64,000 bases of DNA from Anaeromyxobacter dehalogenans 2CP-1 (GTDB lineage: Bacteria; Myxococcota; Myxococcia; Myxococcales; Anaeromyxobacteraceae). Made by a program: the position numbers and the translations under genes. The number at the start of each line of letters is the position of its first letter. Within the stretch, counting starts at the first letter, position 1. The stretch is taken from assembly GCF_000022145.1 (NCBI RefSeq), contig NC_011891.1:3268501-3332500 (forward strand), read 5' to 3'. Below, piece after piece: positions 9,231 through 18,858 of this stretch. The notes beneath the pieces were generated by a model. The model made no database searches. It worked only from the letters and a program-made list of their open reading frames with translations, and was not told the DNA's origin.

Positions 9231-9398
9231 GGCGTGGCGTCTCGACCGTGTACCGCATCGCCGCGACCGGACAAGTCCCGCGCGCGGACGGCACGACCGC
9301 CCCATCGCGTGGCCGCGTGACACCGGGCCAAGGGAGCCTCACGCGGCACGGACGCGTCTGGGCGCGGGCGCGCTCGGCATGGGATAATCGTACCGGCA

Positions 9399-11315
9399 AT
9401 GCGCGATGCGAACATGGCGGGCCGCCCCCCGGCGGCGACGGACGAGCAGGCATTCTACTTCACCAGCGCCGGCCGGCGCCTGTTCGCGGTCCTCCATGCG
9501 CCGCCGGATCCGGCGGCGTCCCGCGGAGGGTGGCTGCTGTGCGCCCCCTTCGGCGAGGAGCGGGGGTTCGCGCAGCGCACCTGTGTCGAGTGGGCGCGCG
9601 CGCTCGCCGCCGCGGGCCACTGGGTGCTGCGCTTCGACGTGCGTGGCTACGGCGACAGCGAGGGGCTGTTCGAGGAGTTCACGGCGGACGACCACGTCGA
9701 GGACGTGCTGGCGGCGCGCCTGGAGCTGGAGCGGCGCGCGGGCGTCCGGTGCGAGGGGCTCTGGGGCCTGCGCCTGGGCGCCACGCTCGCCACGCTGGCG
9801 GCGGCACGCGGCGGGCTGGACGTGGCGCTCGCGCTGTGGGAGCCGGTGGTGAGCGGAGAGCGCTACGTGGACGGCCTGCTCCGCGCCGTGATGGTCAAGG
9901 AGATGACCAACACCGGGCGCGCACCGCGCACGCGCGACCAGCTCCGCGAGCACCTCGCCGCGGGCGGCCAGGTGATCGTGGAGGGGCATCCGGTCACCGA
10001 GGCGATCCACCGCTCCATCGCCGACATCGACCTCGGCGCGCCCGTGGCGCCCGCCCGCGGGCCGGCGTTCATCGCGCAGATCTCGGCCCGCGCCGAGCCG
10101 AGGCCGCGCCGCGACCTGGAGCGGCTCCGGACCGCGCTCGGGGACGCGCGCCTGGAGCTGATCCAGGCCCCGCCGCCCTGGCAGCAGAACGACGAGTACG
10201 CGGACACGGTTCGCCCGGCGGCGCTGTTCGAGGCGACGCTGCGCTGGATCGCGGCGCTCCCCGCCACCGCCCCCCTCCCCGTCCACGCGGCGCCCGAGCC
10301 GCCGGCCACGGAGTGGCGCGCCGCCGACGGCTGCGTGGAGCGTGCGGTCACGATCCCGGCCGCGAGCGGGACGCTCCGGGCCATCCTCCACCTCCCCGAG
10401 ACCGTCGACCGCTCGCGGCCTGCGGTGCTGATGGTCACGCCTGGCTTCAACTGCCGCACCGCCCGCTACCGGCTGTACGTGCGGCTGGCGCGCGAGCTGG
10501 CCCGGCGCGGGTGGGTGGCGCTCCGGCCGGACCCGCACGGCATCGGCGACAGCGACGGCACCATCGATCACGCCAGCGTGGCGGACCTCTACAACGACAT
10601 CGAGAACGGGGTGTTCGTGGAGGACACGCGGGCCGCGCTCGCCTTCCTGGAGTCTTCGATCGGCGTCGGGTCGGCGTTCCTGGTCGGCCTCTGCGGCGGC
10701 GCCAACACGTCGGTGCGCGTGGGCGCCTCCGACCCGCGCGTGGCGGGCGTCGTCGCCTCCGAGCTGCCGTTCCTGCTCACGCCGCACATCGGCGCCGACG
10801 AGGCCGCCGCGCCGGTGCCGGTGGCGCGCGCCGCGGCGGACCACTTCCTGCGGTCGTATGCCCGCAAGCTGCTCGACGCCGAGGCCTGGCGGCGCTTCTT
10901 CAGCATGAAGAGCGACTACCGGAGCCTGCTCACGTCGCTCCGGGTGGCGCTGGTGCGGCGCCTGTGGCCGCGGCGGGCGAAGGCGGACGACGCCTGGTTC
11001 CAGGCCCGCCTCGGGCCGCTGGCCAACCTCGGGCTGGTGGCGGCCTTCCGCGGTTGCCTGGCGCGGCGCATCCCCGTCCTGTGCCTGTTCGGCGCGACGC
11101 ACAACTCCTGGTACTTCTCCGAGCTCTGGCCGGGGTTCCGCACGTCGGCGGGCGGCGCCGAGGCGCGCGTCTCGACGAAGAGCATCCCGAACGCCGACCC
11201 GGGGTTCTCGCTCCCCGAGCACGCCCGGGCGTTCCTCGACGCCGTGATCGGCTGGGCCGAGGCGCGCGGCGGATCGGTCGCCGAGGCCCCGCCCGCGGCC
11301 CGTCGCACCGCCTGA
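9399..11315 (+). CDS. Tandem alpha/beta-hydrolase fusion (exosortase-A-type hydrolases 2 and 1 in one chain)
   Basis: A 638-residue protein made of two alpha/beta-hydrolase domains. The first (about 20-295) has LLCAPFGEERGFAQRT, FDVRGYGDSEG and a nucleophile-elbow region LWGLRLGATLA that lacks the usual G-x-S-x-G Ser. The second (about 320-620) has VMVTPGFNCRTARYRL, RPDPHGIGDSDG and LVGLCGGANTS at the elbow position. These patterns recall the two separate hydrolases found beside exosortase A in polysaccharide loci, here fused. The in-frame ATG at 9414 is an alternative start, favoured if the GATAAT box at 9383-9388 is a promoter -10 element. Missing canonical Ser residues suggest non-hydrolytic or acyl-carrier roles. 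Confidence 0.75.
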   Translation: MRDANMAGRPPAATDEQAFYFTSAGRRLFAVLHAPPDPAASRGGWLLCAPFGEERGFAQRTCVEWARALAAAGHWVLRFDVRGYGDSEGLFEEFTADDHVEDVLAARLELERRAGVRCEGLWGLRLGATLATLAAARGGLDVALALWEPVVSGERYVDGLLRAVMVKEMTNTGRAPRTRDQLREHLAAGGQVIVEGHPVTEAIHRSIADIDLGAPVAPARGPAFIAQISARAEPRPRRDLERLRTALGDARLELIQAPPPWQQNDEYADTVRPAALFEATLRWIAALPATAPLPVHAAPEPPATEWRAADGCVERAVTIPAASGTLRAILHLPETVDRSRPAVLMVTPGFNCRTARYRLYVRLARELARRGWVALRPDPHGIGDSDGTIDHASVADLYNDIENGVFVEDTRAALAFLESSIGVGSAFLVGLCGGANTSVRVGASDPRVAGVVASELPFLLTPHIGADEAAAPVPVARAAADHFLRSYARKLLDAEAWRRFFSMKSDYRSLLTSLRVALVRRLWPRRAKADDAWFQARLGPLANLGLVAAFRGCLARRIPVLCLFGATHNSWYFSELWPGFRTSAGGAEARVSTKSIPNADPGFSLPEHARAFLDAVIGWAEARGGSVAEAPPAARRTA

Positions 11316-11335
11316 GCGGCGCGCCCGGACGGCCG

Positions 11336-12838
11336 CTAGCCGCGCCGGGCCGCCAGCGCGCCGCGAATCTTCTCGACGTACCAGCGCACGGGCTCGCGGT
11401 TCATGGCGAGCCAGGCGGCGAGCGCCGTCGCGCAAGCGACGGCGACGGCGAGGACGCTGCGCGAGCCCAGCAGCTCCAGCACGAGCATCCCCGCGCCGGC
11501 GGCCACCACGAGCTTGACCGTGCGCCCGGCGTCCCCCGCCAGGATGTGCAGGCCGTCCCTGCGGCACCCCAGCGCCAGGAACAGGTACCGTGGCAGATCC
11601 GCCACGACGACGCAGGCGAGCGCGACCTCGAACCCCCATTGCCGGAACGCGAGGGGGACGGCGCCGAGCAGCCACACCAGGCGGGCCGCGTTCGACGCCG
11701 CGAGCCACTTCACCCGGCCGCCGGCGAGCACCACCGACGCGGTGAAGTGCACGAGCGAGCTGCCCCAGATCCCGAGCGCGAGCAGGCGCACGATCCAGCT
11801 CGCCTCGGCGTAGCGGTCGTCGTACAGCACCTGGACCACCAGCGGGCCGGCCAGCATCAGCACCAGCGCGCCGGCGCCGGCGAGCAGCGCCATGGACGCG
11901 TTGGCCCGGCGGTACGCGGCCTCCAGGTCGGGATCGCTCCGGCGCATCTCCGAGAACATGGGGAAGAAGACCCGGAACGAGATGGCGGCGATGAGCGCGG
12001 TGGGGGCGTCCACCAGGGCCAGGGCGATGTTGTAGACGCCGAGGCGCTCGAGCGGGAGCACCTTCCCGAACACCAGCCGGTCGCCCTGCTGCGCCAGGAA
12101 CATCACCGCCGAGCTGACGAACACCCACTTGCCGAAGTGCAGCATGCTCGCCGCTGCTTCCCGGTCCCAGCAGAAGCGGTTGCGGACGCCGCCCATCACC
12201 ACGTGGCTGAGCACCGTGCGGATCGCGCTCGCGGCGATCGTGCCGGCGAGCAGCGCCCAGACGCTGCGGGTGAGCCAGGCGCCGGCGATCATGATGACCG
12301 ACGCCGAGACCTGTACCGCCAGATCGAACAGCTGGAGCCGCGCCATCCGGAGGTCGCGGTTCGCGGTGTCGATCGCGGTGGAGACGAAGCCGTCCAGGCA
12401 GGCCGCCAGCCCGGCGACGGGCAGCATCCACATGAGCTGCGGCTCGCCGTACATCCAGGCGGCGGGCCACGCCACCGCGAAGGTGGCGAGCCAGAGCAGG
12501 AACCCGCGCGCCACCTGCACCGTCCAGGCGGTGTTCAAGAACGCCGCGTCGGACCGCCGGTGCTGCACGATCGAGGCGCCGATGCCCAGGTCCGAGAAGA
12601 GGTGGACCCCTTGCAGGCACACGTTGACGAGGAGCATGAGCCCGAACGCGCGCGGGAACAGGAGGCGCGTCAGGACCAGGTTCGCGCCGAAGCGAACGAC
12701 CTGGCTCGCGCCGTAGCCGACCGCGACCCACGCCGAGCCCCTGGCGACGCGGCGGCCCAGCTGCTCGAGCGCCGGCGCCGGCGTCTCGTCCTCGGGCGTC
12801 AGGGGCGGCGGCGCACCGGCAGGTTGCACGTTCCGCAT
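11336..12838 (-). CDS. Polysaccharide flippase, Wzx/MOP-superfamily type
   Basis: A 500-residue polytopic membrane protein with 12-14 predicted hydrophobic segments and a cytosolic N-terminus. The N-terminal helix SAWVAVGYGASQVVRFGANL followed by LVLTRLLFPRAFGLM is characteristic of the polysaccharide-biosynthesis (RfbX/Wzx) family, which flips undecaprenyl-linked repeat units across the inner membrane. Its start codon overlaps the stop of the upstream isomerase/oxidoreductase gene by one base (TGATG). The gene pair, plus the Wzy- and Wzz-type proteins nearby, indicates a Wzx/Wzy-dependent export route. Confidence 0.88.
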   Translation of the reverse strand: MRNVQPAGAPPPLTPEDETPAPALEQLGRRVARGSAWVAVGYGASQVVRFGANLVLTRLLFPRAFGLMLLVNVCLQGVHLFSDLGIGASIVQHRRSDAAFLNTAWTVQVARGFLLWLATFAVAWPAAWMYGEPQLMWMLPVAGLAACLDGFVSTAIDTANRDLRMARLQLFDLAVQVSASVIMIAGAWLTRSVWALLAGTIAASAIRTVLSHVVMGGVRNRFCWDREAAASMLHFGKWVFVSSAVMFLAQQGDRLVFGKVLPLERLGVYNIALALVDAPTALIAAISFRVFFPMFSEMRRSDPDLEAAYRRANASMALLAGAGALVLMLAGPLVVQVLYDDRYAEASWIVRLLALGIWGSSLVHFTASVVLAGGRVKWLAASNAARLVWLLGAVPLAFRQWGFEVALACVVVADLPRYLFLALGCRRDGLHILAGDAGRTVKLVVAAGAGMLVLELLGSRSVLAVAVACATALAAWLAMNREPVRWYVEKIRGALAARRG

Positions 12839-14979
12839 CAGAGCACGATCCGCTGGCCGGTCTCGCTCGAGCGGACGAGCGCGTGCTCGACCCGCATGAG
12901 CTCGAGCGCGTCGGCGCCGGTGACGGGGATCTCGCCGCTCCGGCGGTAGGCGACGTAGAACGCCTCGATCGAGCGCTGGAACGAGAGGGCGAAGCCGGCC
13001 GGCGCGTCGCCGTGGCGCATCCGGAGATCCACGCGCTTCCGCGTCGAGGCGGTGAGCGTCCCGATCGCGTCGTTGTCGAGGATGCCGCTCAGGCTGACGC
13101 ACCCCTGGTCGAACACCGCGTCCAGGGTGAGGAGCAGGCCTTCGGGATCGAGGAGGCCGGAGCTGACCAGGCTCGCGCCCACCCCCTCCTCCGTCTCCAG
13201 CGTCGCCACGCAGTACGTCGAGGGGATGTACAGCATCTCGTGGGCGTACGCGTTCCACCGCTCGAGGCCGCGGGTGCCCGGCTCGTCCTGGATCGCGCCG
13301 GAGACGGCGCGGATCCGGCCGCCCAGGAAGCGCACCAGGTCGAGGACGTGGTGGTGGACGCCCGCGCTGGAGAGCGCGCGGAGCATGCGGAGCTCCCCGA
13401 GCTCGCCCGACTCGCGGAGCGCGCGGATGCGCTGGATGCCGGGCAGGAAGCGCCAGTTGTAGTTGACGCCCAGCACGCGCCCCTTCTCCCGGGCCGCGCG
13501 GACCATGTCCTCGCCGCTGGCCAGGCTCTCGGCCATGATCTTCTCGCAGAACACGTCGGCGCCCGCGTCGAAGCACATGAGCGTCGTGTCGCGGTGCGTC
13601 CACTCGCGCGTGCAGTTCACCACCAGGGTGGGGCGGACCTCGCGCAGGAGGCGGGCGGCGTCGGTGAACGAGGGGCACCCGAGGCGCGAGGCGAGCAGCT
13701 CTGCCCGCTCCGGCCGGACGTCGCACACCCCGGCGACCTTCACCCCCGGCAGGCGCAGGAAGCCCGGGCCGTGCTCGAACCGACCGGTGTAGCCGCAGCC
13801 CAGGAGCGCCACCCGGATCTCCGCCAGGTCGGCGCCCGGCAGCGCGGCCATGGGCCGCGGCGGGATCTCGCTCGCCATGCGGCCCACCTGCCACCCGGCG
13901 TGCCAGCCGGCGCGGTACTTGACCTGCCGGTACGGCACCCAGTTCGCCCGGACGTGGCGCGCGAAGCGGACCGGCGGACGCAGCACCGCCTTGAGGCGCG
14001 GGTGCGCGATCACGAACTCGCGCGGGTGGCGCGCGGTCCAGGCGGCGGTGTCGAGCGCGCGGAACCACCCCTGGCGCCGGACGCGGCTCTCCAGCGGCAG
14101 CGGCTCGCCGTGCAGGATCCGGCGAACGTGCTCGCGAGCGTAGCCGAGCTCGCGCTCCACGATGGCGCGCGACGAGGGCTCGTTCTCCAGCTCGAAGTTG
14201 AAGTCGCCCGCGTACCCGTCGCGCAGGAGCGCCTCGATCAGCGGGAGGTAGTCGCAGTCGCCCTTGCCCGGCGTGACCGTGACCTCGCCGCGCAGCGTGT
14301 CCCGCAGGTGCACGTGCGCGATCGGCACCCCGAGGCGCGCGGGCGCGTCGACGAGCGGCGCGCGGTTGCCGCGCTGGACGTGGCTCGTGTCGAGCGTGCA
14401 GGTGATGCGCGGATCCGCCACCCGCTCGAACAGGCGGGCCGCCTGCGCGACGTCCGCGGCGAGCGTGTGCGCGTGGGGAGCCTCGAGCGACAGCGTCAGC
14501 CCGGCCTGCTCGGCGAGGTCCAGGTAGCCCCGGATGCGCGCGGCGACGATGCCGGCGGTCTCCTCCCATTGCTCGGGCGGGACCAGCGGGCCGGGCGGGA
14601 GCGTGAGCACCCGCGCGCCGATGCGCCGGGCGAGGCGCATCGTGGCGCGGATGCGCCGGTCCACGAGCGCGAGGTCGTCCGACACCAGGTCCCCGGGGTG
14701 GAGGTTCACCGACGAGACCGCCAGGCCGCGGGCCGCGATCGCGGTCGCGATCGCCTCGCGCTCCGCGTCGCCCAGCGCCAGCGGGTCGACGTGGTCGCAG
14801 TGGCCCGGAACGATGCCGAGGTCCACGCGGTCGAAGCCGTGGGCGCGCGCTCGGTCGAGCGCGTCCTCCAGGCGGTCCCACGCGCGGAACGTGAGCAGCG
14901 AGCAGCCGACCCGCCCGAACGCGGCCTCGGTGCTCACGGGACCTGGTTCCTCGCGATCGACTTCGCGTGGCACGAACAT
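12838..14979 (-). CDS. Fused sugar-phosphate isomerase/epimerase (TIM barrel) and Gfo/Idh/MocA oxidoreductase
   Basis: A 713-residue bifunctional protein. Residues about 20-300 are a xylose-isomerase-like TIM barrel with candidate metal ligands in LSLEAPHAHT, CTLDTSHVQ and FNFELENEP. Residues about 380-713 are a Gfo/Idh/MocA oxidoreductase: the NAD-binding VALLGCGYTGRFEHGPG, then GVCDVRPERAELLA, and DVFCEKIMAE in place of the usual EKP. The ATG at 14979 follows a strong purine-rich ribosome-binding site. The isomerase/epimerase half and the dehydrogenase half probably act in sequence on one sugar, for example oxidation-epimerisation of a nucleotide sugar or inositol-like compound. Coupled to the flippase gene by a 1-base overlap. 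Confidence 0.82.
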   Translation of the reverse strand: MFVPREVDREEPGPVSTEAAFGRVGCSLLTFRAWDRLEDALDRARAHGFDRVDLGIVPGHCDHVDPLALGDAEREAIATAIAARGLAVSSVNLHPGDLVSDDLALVDRRIRATMRLARRIGARVLTLPPGPLVPPEQWEETAGIVAARIRGYLDLAEQAGLTLSLEAPHAHTLAADVAQAARLFERVADPRITCTLDTSHVQRGNRAPLVDAPARLGVPIAHVHLRDTLRGEVTVTPGKGDCDYLPLIEALLRDGYAGDFNFELENEPSSRAIVERELGYAREHVRRILHGEPLPLESRVRRQGWFRALDTAAWTARHPREFVIAHPRLKAVLRPPVRFARHVRANWVPYRQVKYRAGWHAGWQVGRMASEIPPRPMAALPGADLAEIRVALLGCGYTGRFEHGPGFLRLPGVKVAGVCDVRPERAELLASRLGCPSFTDAARLLREVRPTLVVNCTREWTHRDTTLMCFDAGADVFCEKIMAESLASGEDMVRAAREKGRVLGVNYNWRFLPGIQRIRALRESGELGELRMLRALSSAGVHHHVLDLVRFLGGRIRAVSGAIQDEPGTRGLERWNAYAHEMLYIPSTYCVATLETEEGVGASLVSSGLLDPEGLLLTLDAVFDQGCVSLSGILDNDAIGTLTASTRKRVDLRMRHGDAPAGFALSFQRSIEAFYVAYRRSGEIPVTGADALELMRVEHALVRSSETGQRIVL

Positions 14980-15149
14980 GTCTTCCCCCCCGGGCATCGC
15001 CCCGGCCGCACCGCGCAGCGCCCGCCGGCAGCCGGATGCATACCCCCGGGCCGCGCTGGAATGAAGTCCTGTGATCACCGGAGCGCCGGCCGCGTCCGCC
15101 GCCCGCCCGATGCGCCGCGCCCTGACGCGCAGGCCCACCGGGGCGGAGC

Positions 15150-16124
15150 CTAGGGCCTACGCACCTCGTTCAGGGCGAACCCGGCGCCGAACACGCTGTG
15201 GCGGTATGCGTCCGCGAGCATGTGCGGCGGATCGAGGTCCGGTTTCCCCTGCAGGCGCCGCCGGAGCCGCCACACGGCGAACCCGGAGATGAACGCCGCG
15301 TCGGCGAGCGCCGCGTACGTCCGTCCGTAGTTCTTGAGCAGGAACCGGCGGCGCGCCTGGAACCAGTAGGCCGGACGTCGCCTCATCCGGTCGGAGATCC
15401 CGCTGGAGGCGCCCTCGAGGTGGATCACCCGGCTCTCCGGGACGAACCACGTCTCCCAGCCGGCCCGGCGCGCCCGCAGGCACAGGTCCAGGTCGTCGAA
15501 GTACGTGAACAGCCCCTCGTCGAGGAGGCCGATCTCGTCGAGCATGGTGCGGCGCAGGATCATGCTCGCGCCCGAGACCCAGTCCACCGCGCAGGCCGCC
15601 GCCGGCGTGCGCATCACCACGGCCCAGCGCGAGAGCAGGCGCGACACCGCGCCCAGGCGCAGGCCTCGATCCAGCTCGGCCGCGAGGCTGCCGAACCGGA
15701 ACGGCGACGCCTGGACCGCGCCCTCGGCCGACAGCAGCGTGCTGCCGCCGATCCCCGCCGCGGGCGTCCGCTCCATGTGCTCGACGAGCGCGCCGAGCGC
15801 CCGCGGCTCCACGCGCGTGTCCGAGTTGAGCAGCAGGACGTACTCGGGCGGATCGTCCGAGGCGAGCGCCCGGCGGATCAGGAGGTTGTTCCCACCGGTG
15901 AACCCGAGGTTCGAGGGCGAGGCGGTCACCTCGGCCCAGTCCCCCCATCCATGCTCGGAGACCGCGCGCTGCAGCCGCGGGTAGGCGTCGGGCTGACCGC
16001 TGCCGTTCTCGAGCACCGCCACGCGGAAGCCGGCCGTGGCCGCCACCTCCGGCTCCAGCGAGCGCAGGCAGTCGATGGTCAGATCGGTCGTTCGGAAGTT
16101 CAGGATCGCGACCAGCAGCTTCAT
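15150..16124 (-). CDS. Glycosyltransferase family 2, rhamnosyltransferase-like
   Basis: A 324-residue GT-A enzyme. It begins MKLLVAILNFRTTDLTIDCL, with SNLGFTGGNNLLIRRAL, then VLLLNSDTRVEPRAL (DXD-type motif) and the acceptor-side WVSGASMILRRTMLDEIG and TYFDDLDLCLRARRAG. This arrangement is that of WbbL/RfbF-like rhamnosyl- or other hexosyltransferases. The start at 16124 is set by the onset of similarity. It lies head to head with the Wzy-type gene across a 271-bp gap and is transcribed towards the isomerase/oxidoreductase gene. Confidence 0.88.
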   Translation of the reverse strand: MKLLVAILNFRTTDLTIDCLRSLEPEVAATAGFRVAVLENGSGQPDAYPRLQRAVSEHGWGDWAEVTASPSNLGFTGGNNLLIRRALASDDPPEYVLLLNSDTRVEPRALGALVEHMERTPAAGIGGSTLLSAEGAVQASPFRFGSLAAELDRGLRLGAVSRLLSRWAVVMRTPAAACAVDWVSGASMILRRTMLDEIGLLDEGLFTYFDDLDLCLRARRAGWETWFVPESRVIHLEGASSGISDRMRRRPAYWFQARRRFLLKNYGRTYAALADAAFISGFAVWRLRRRLQGKPDLDPPHMLADAYRHSVFGAGFALNEVRRP

Positions 16125-16395
16125 CCCCCGACTCGCTCCTCTCGCGCGGCGCCTGCTTCCCGGTAGCTCGTGCTTCCCACGGCCGGCCGCGGGAGCGCAA
16201 CAATGCGTCGGGGCGGCGTCCCAGCGGCGAGGCTCGATGGGGCGCCCACGAACAAGTGACGCTCGCGGTGCCCCCCGACCCCACGACAGGCACCGGGAGG
16301 GCGCTCGCTCGCTGGAATCCCGGCGCGCGATGTGGCCTGATGCGGGCCGTCCCGCCGCGTGCGGCGGCCGAGGCCGCTGCCACGCCGCCCTCCGC

Positions 16396-17781
16396 ATGGC
16401 TTCCGCGAACGCCCTCGCCACGATCGCCCTCGCGCTGTTCCTCCCGGCGATCTACCTGCTCATGCAGTCGCTCGGCCCCCGCCGAGGCGTGCTGGCGGCG
16501 CTGCTCGGCGGCTGGATGTTCCTGCCGGTCTTCGACGGCCGCCTGAACCTGCCGTTCCTCTCGAGCAAGCTGACGTTCGTGGCGGGCACGATCCTCCTCA
16601 CGAGCCTGGCCTTCGACTCCCAGCGGTGGCTGCGGCTGCGCCTGCACTGGGTCGACCTCGCGGCCGCCGCCCTCTGCGCCGGCCCCTTCGCGACCGCGCT
16701 CGTGAACGGCCTCGGCGCCTACGAGGGCGCGTCGGCAGCCGTCCAGTCGTTCTTCGCCTGGACCGCTCCGTACCTCCTCGGCCGCGTCTACTTCGGCGAG
16801 CCGAGGGAGATGCGCGAGCTCGCGGTGTGGCTGGTGGGCGGCGCCCTGCTGTACCTGCCCTTGTGCCTGTGGGAGATCCGGATGAGCCCGCAGCTGCACC
16901 GGCAGCTCTACGGCTTCCACACCGTCAGCAGCTTCGCGTACGTGGTCCGCTACGGCGGCTACCGGCCCGCCGTCTTCATGCAGTTCGGCCTGATGGTCGG
17001 GACCTTCATGGCCACCGGCGCGCTCGTGGCGTACTGGCTCTGGCGCACGCGCGCGGTGACGCGGTTCGCCGGGCTGCCGGCGGGCTGGTGCACGGCGGCG
17101 CTCGCGGTGACCACGCTGCTCGTGAAATCCACCGGCGCGATCATCCTGCTCGCCGGTGGCATCGCCCTCCTGGAGGGGACGCGCAGGCTGCGCCACCCCG
17201 TCCTCATGCTCACCGTGACGCTCCTGCCGGTCGCGTTCGTCGCGGCCCGGATCAGCGGGTGGGCGGGCGCCGAGGTGATCAGCGGGGCCGCGCACATCCA
17301 GCCGGAGCGGGCCGAATCGCTCGCGTTCCGGGTGCTCAACGAGCAGATGCTCGTGGAGAAGGCCATGGAGCGGCCCGGCCTGGGATGGGGACGCTTCGGG
17401 CGCTCGCGCGTGTTCGACGACGACGGGCGCGACGTCTCCGTCACCGACAGCCTCTGGGTGATCCTGCTCGGCATGAACGGACTGCTCGGCCTCGTTTCGG
17501 TCGCGGTGCTGCTGCTCGCTCCCGTGCTGCTGCTGCTCGGGCTGGTCCCGGCGCGCCACTGGGACCACCCCGCCTTCGCCCCCGTCGCCGCGGTGTCGCT
17601 CGGGACGGTCCTGTTCGCGGTGGACTGTCTGTTCAACGCGATGACGAGCCCGGTGTTCCTGGCCATGTCAGGGGCGACGCTCACGTTCCACCAGGCGGTC
17701 CGGGCAGCGCGGCGCCGCGGCGCGCCCGCGGTCGCTCCGCGCTCCCCGGGCACGCCGCCCGCGGTCCAGACCGGCGCGTGA
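16396..17781 (+). CDS. O-antigen polymerase/ligase-like membrane protein (Wzy/WaaL type)
   Basis: A 461-residue protein with roughly ten hydrophobic segments and a long extracytoplasmic loop in the C-terminal half, containing ERPGLGWGRFG and SVTDSLWVILLGMNG. The motif pattern (a short G-W-G-R/F stretch followed by a D-S-x-W helix) is typical of the O-antigen polymerase/ligase superfamily. In this setting it would polymerise the repeat units delivered by the flippase, or ligate the product. The ATG at 16396 immediately precedes the first hydrophobic helix; an in-frame ATG at 16330 is possible. No clear ribosome-binding site is visible. Confidence 0.75.
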   Translation: MASANALATIALALFLPAIYLLMQSLGPRRGVLAALLGGWMFLPVFDGRLNLPFLSSKLTFVAGTILLTSLAFDSQRWLRLRLHWVDLAAAALCAGPFATALVNGLGAYEGASAAVQSFFAWTAPYLLGRVYFGEPREMRELAVWLVGGALLYLPLCLWEIRMSPQLHRQLYGFHTVSSFAYVVRYGGYRPAVFMQFGLMVGTFMATGALVAYWLWRTRAVTRFAGLPAGWCTAALAVTTLLVKSTGAIILLAGGIALLEGTRRLRHPVLMLTVTLLPVAFVAARISGWAGAEVISGAAHIQPERAESLAFRVLNEQMLVEKAMERPGLGWGRFGRSRVFDDDGRDVSVTDSLWVILLGMNGLLGLVSVAVLLLAPVLLLLGLVPARHWDHPAFAPVAAVSLGTVLFAVDCLFNAMTSPVFLAMSGATLTFHQAVRAARRRGAPAVAPRSPGTPPAVQTGA

Positions 17782-17862
17782 GGGACCCGTCGCGTGTCCC
17801 TCGCTCGCGCGGCCGTGGCCGGCCCGCGACCCGGCTATAGTCGCGGGCCGGAGCGCGGGGGG

Positions 17863-18846
17863 ATGATGGAAGGACGAAGCGCGGAAGGCGGCCTCACGGT
17901 CGTCGTCATCGGCCTGAACGCGGCCGCGACGCTGGAGGCCTGCCTGCGCTCGGTGCACCGCGCGGTGGAGCGGTCCGGACGGATTGCCCGCATCCTCTAC
18001 GTGGACGGCGGCTCGCGCGACGGCAGCGTGGCGATCGCCCGGCGCGCGTCGGCCGAGGTCATCCAGCTCCACACCGATCGGCCCACCGCGGCGAAGGGTC
18101 GCAACGCCGGGTGGCGCGCCGCCACCACGCCGCTCGTCCAGTTCGTGGATTCCGACACCGTCCTCGAGCCCGACTGGCTGGAGCGCGCCACGCTCGCCAT
18201 CCAGGCCGACCCCCGCATCGCGTGCCTGTTCGGCCAGCTCCACGAGGCGAACCCTTCGGGCAGCATGTTCAACGCGGTGTGCGGCTGCGACTGGTACGTG
18301 CCGCCCGGCGACTGGCGCATGTGCGGCGGCAACGCGCTCTTCCGGCGCGAGGCGCTCCGCGAGATCGACGGGTCCGACGAGCAGCTCGCCGCCGGGGAGG
18401 AGGCGGACCTCTGCTGGCGGCTCCGGCAGCGGGGCTGGCGCATCGTGTGCGACGCCGCGGTCATGGGGCACCACGACCTCGCGATGATCGGCTTCCGTGC
18501 CTACTGGCGCCGCGCGGTCCGCAGCGGCTACGCGTACGCGCAGATCGGCGTGCGGTTCGCGCGCACCAGCGATCCCATGTGGCTCCGGGAGCTGGTCCGC
18601 AACCTCGTGGTCCTGCCGGCGGCGCTGGTCGTCGCCGTCGCGGTGGGGCTGGCGTCCGGTGGGACGGGGCTGGCGGTCCTGGCGGCGCTCGTCGCGGCGC
18701 GCCTCGCCTGGAAGTTCGGCGCGCTCCGGCGGCGCATCCCGAGCGCGCGCCTGCGCACGCTGTACCTCGCGCATCTCTCGTTCCTGCGGCTCCCGCTCTT
18801 CGTCGGCGCGGTGCAGTACCTGGCGCGCCGTCGCACCGCCGGCTGA
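17863..18846 (+). CDS. Glycosyltransferase family 2 with C-terminal membrane segments
   Basis: A 327-residue GT-A enzyme: LTVVVIGLNAAATLEACLRS, then LYVDGGSRDGSVAIA, KGRNAGWRAATTPLVQFVDS (DXD region) and the acceptor motif AAGEEADLCWRLRQRGW. The C-terminal third (about residues 245-285) is hydrophobic (VVLPAALVVAVAVGLASGG), suggesting it sits on the inner membrane. ATG-ATG at 17863 and 17866 are both possible. It is followed after 12 bp by the asparagine-synthase-like gene, so they are probably co-transcribed, with the GT4 gene at 20843 next. Confidence 0.87.
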   Translation: MMEGRSAEGGLTVVVIGLNAAATLEACLRSVHRAVERSGRIARILYVDGGSRDGSVAIARRASAEVIQLHTDRPTAAKGRNAGWRAATTPLVQFVDSDTVLEPDWLERATLAIQADPRIACLFGQLHEANPSGSMFNAVCGCDWYVPPGDWRMCGGNALFRREALREIDGSDEQLAAGEEADLCWRLRQRGWRIVCDAAVMGHHDLAMIGFRAYWRRAVRSGYAYAQIGVRFARTSDPMWLRELVRNLVVLPAALVVAVAVGLASGGTGLAVLAALVAARLAWKFGALRRRIPSARLRTLYLAHLSFLRLPLFVGAVQYLARRRTAG

Positions 18847-18858
18847 GGGGGGATCGAC

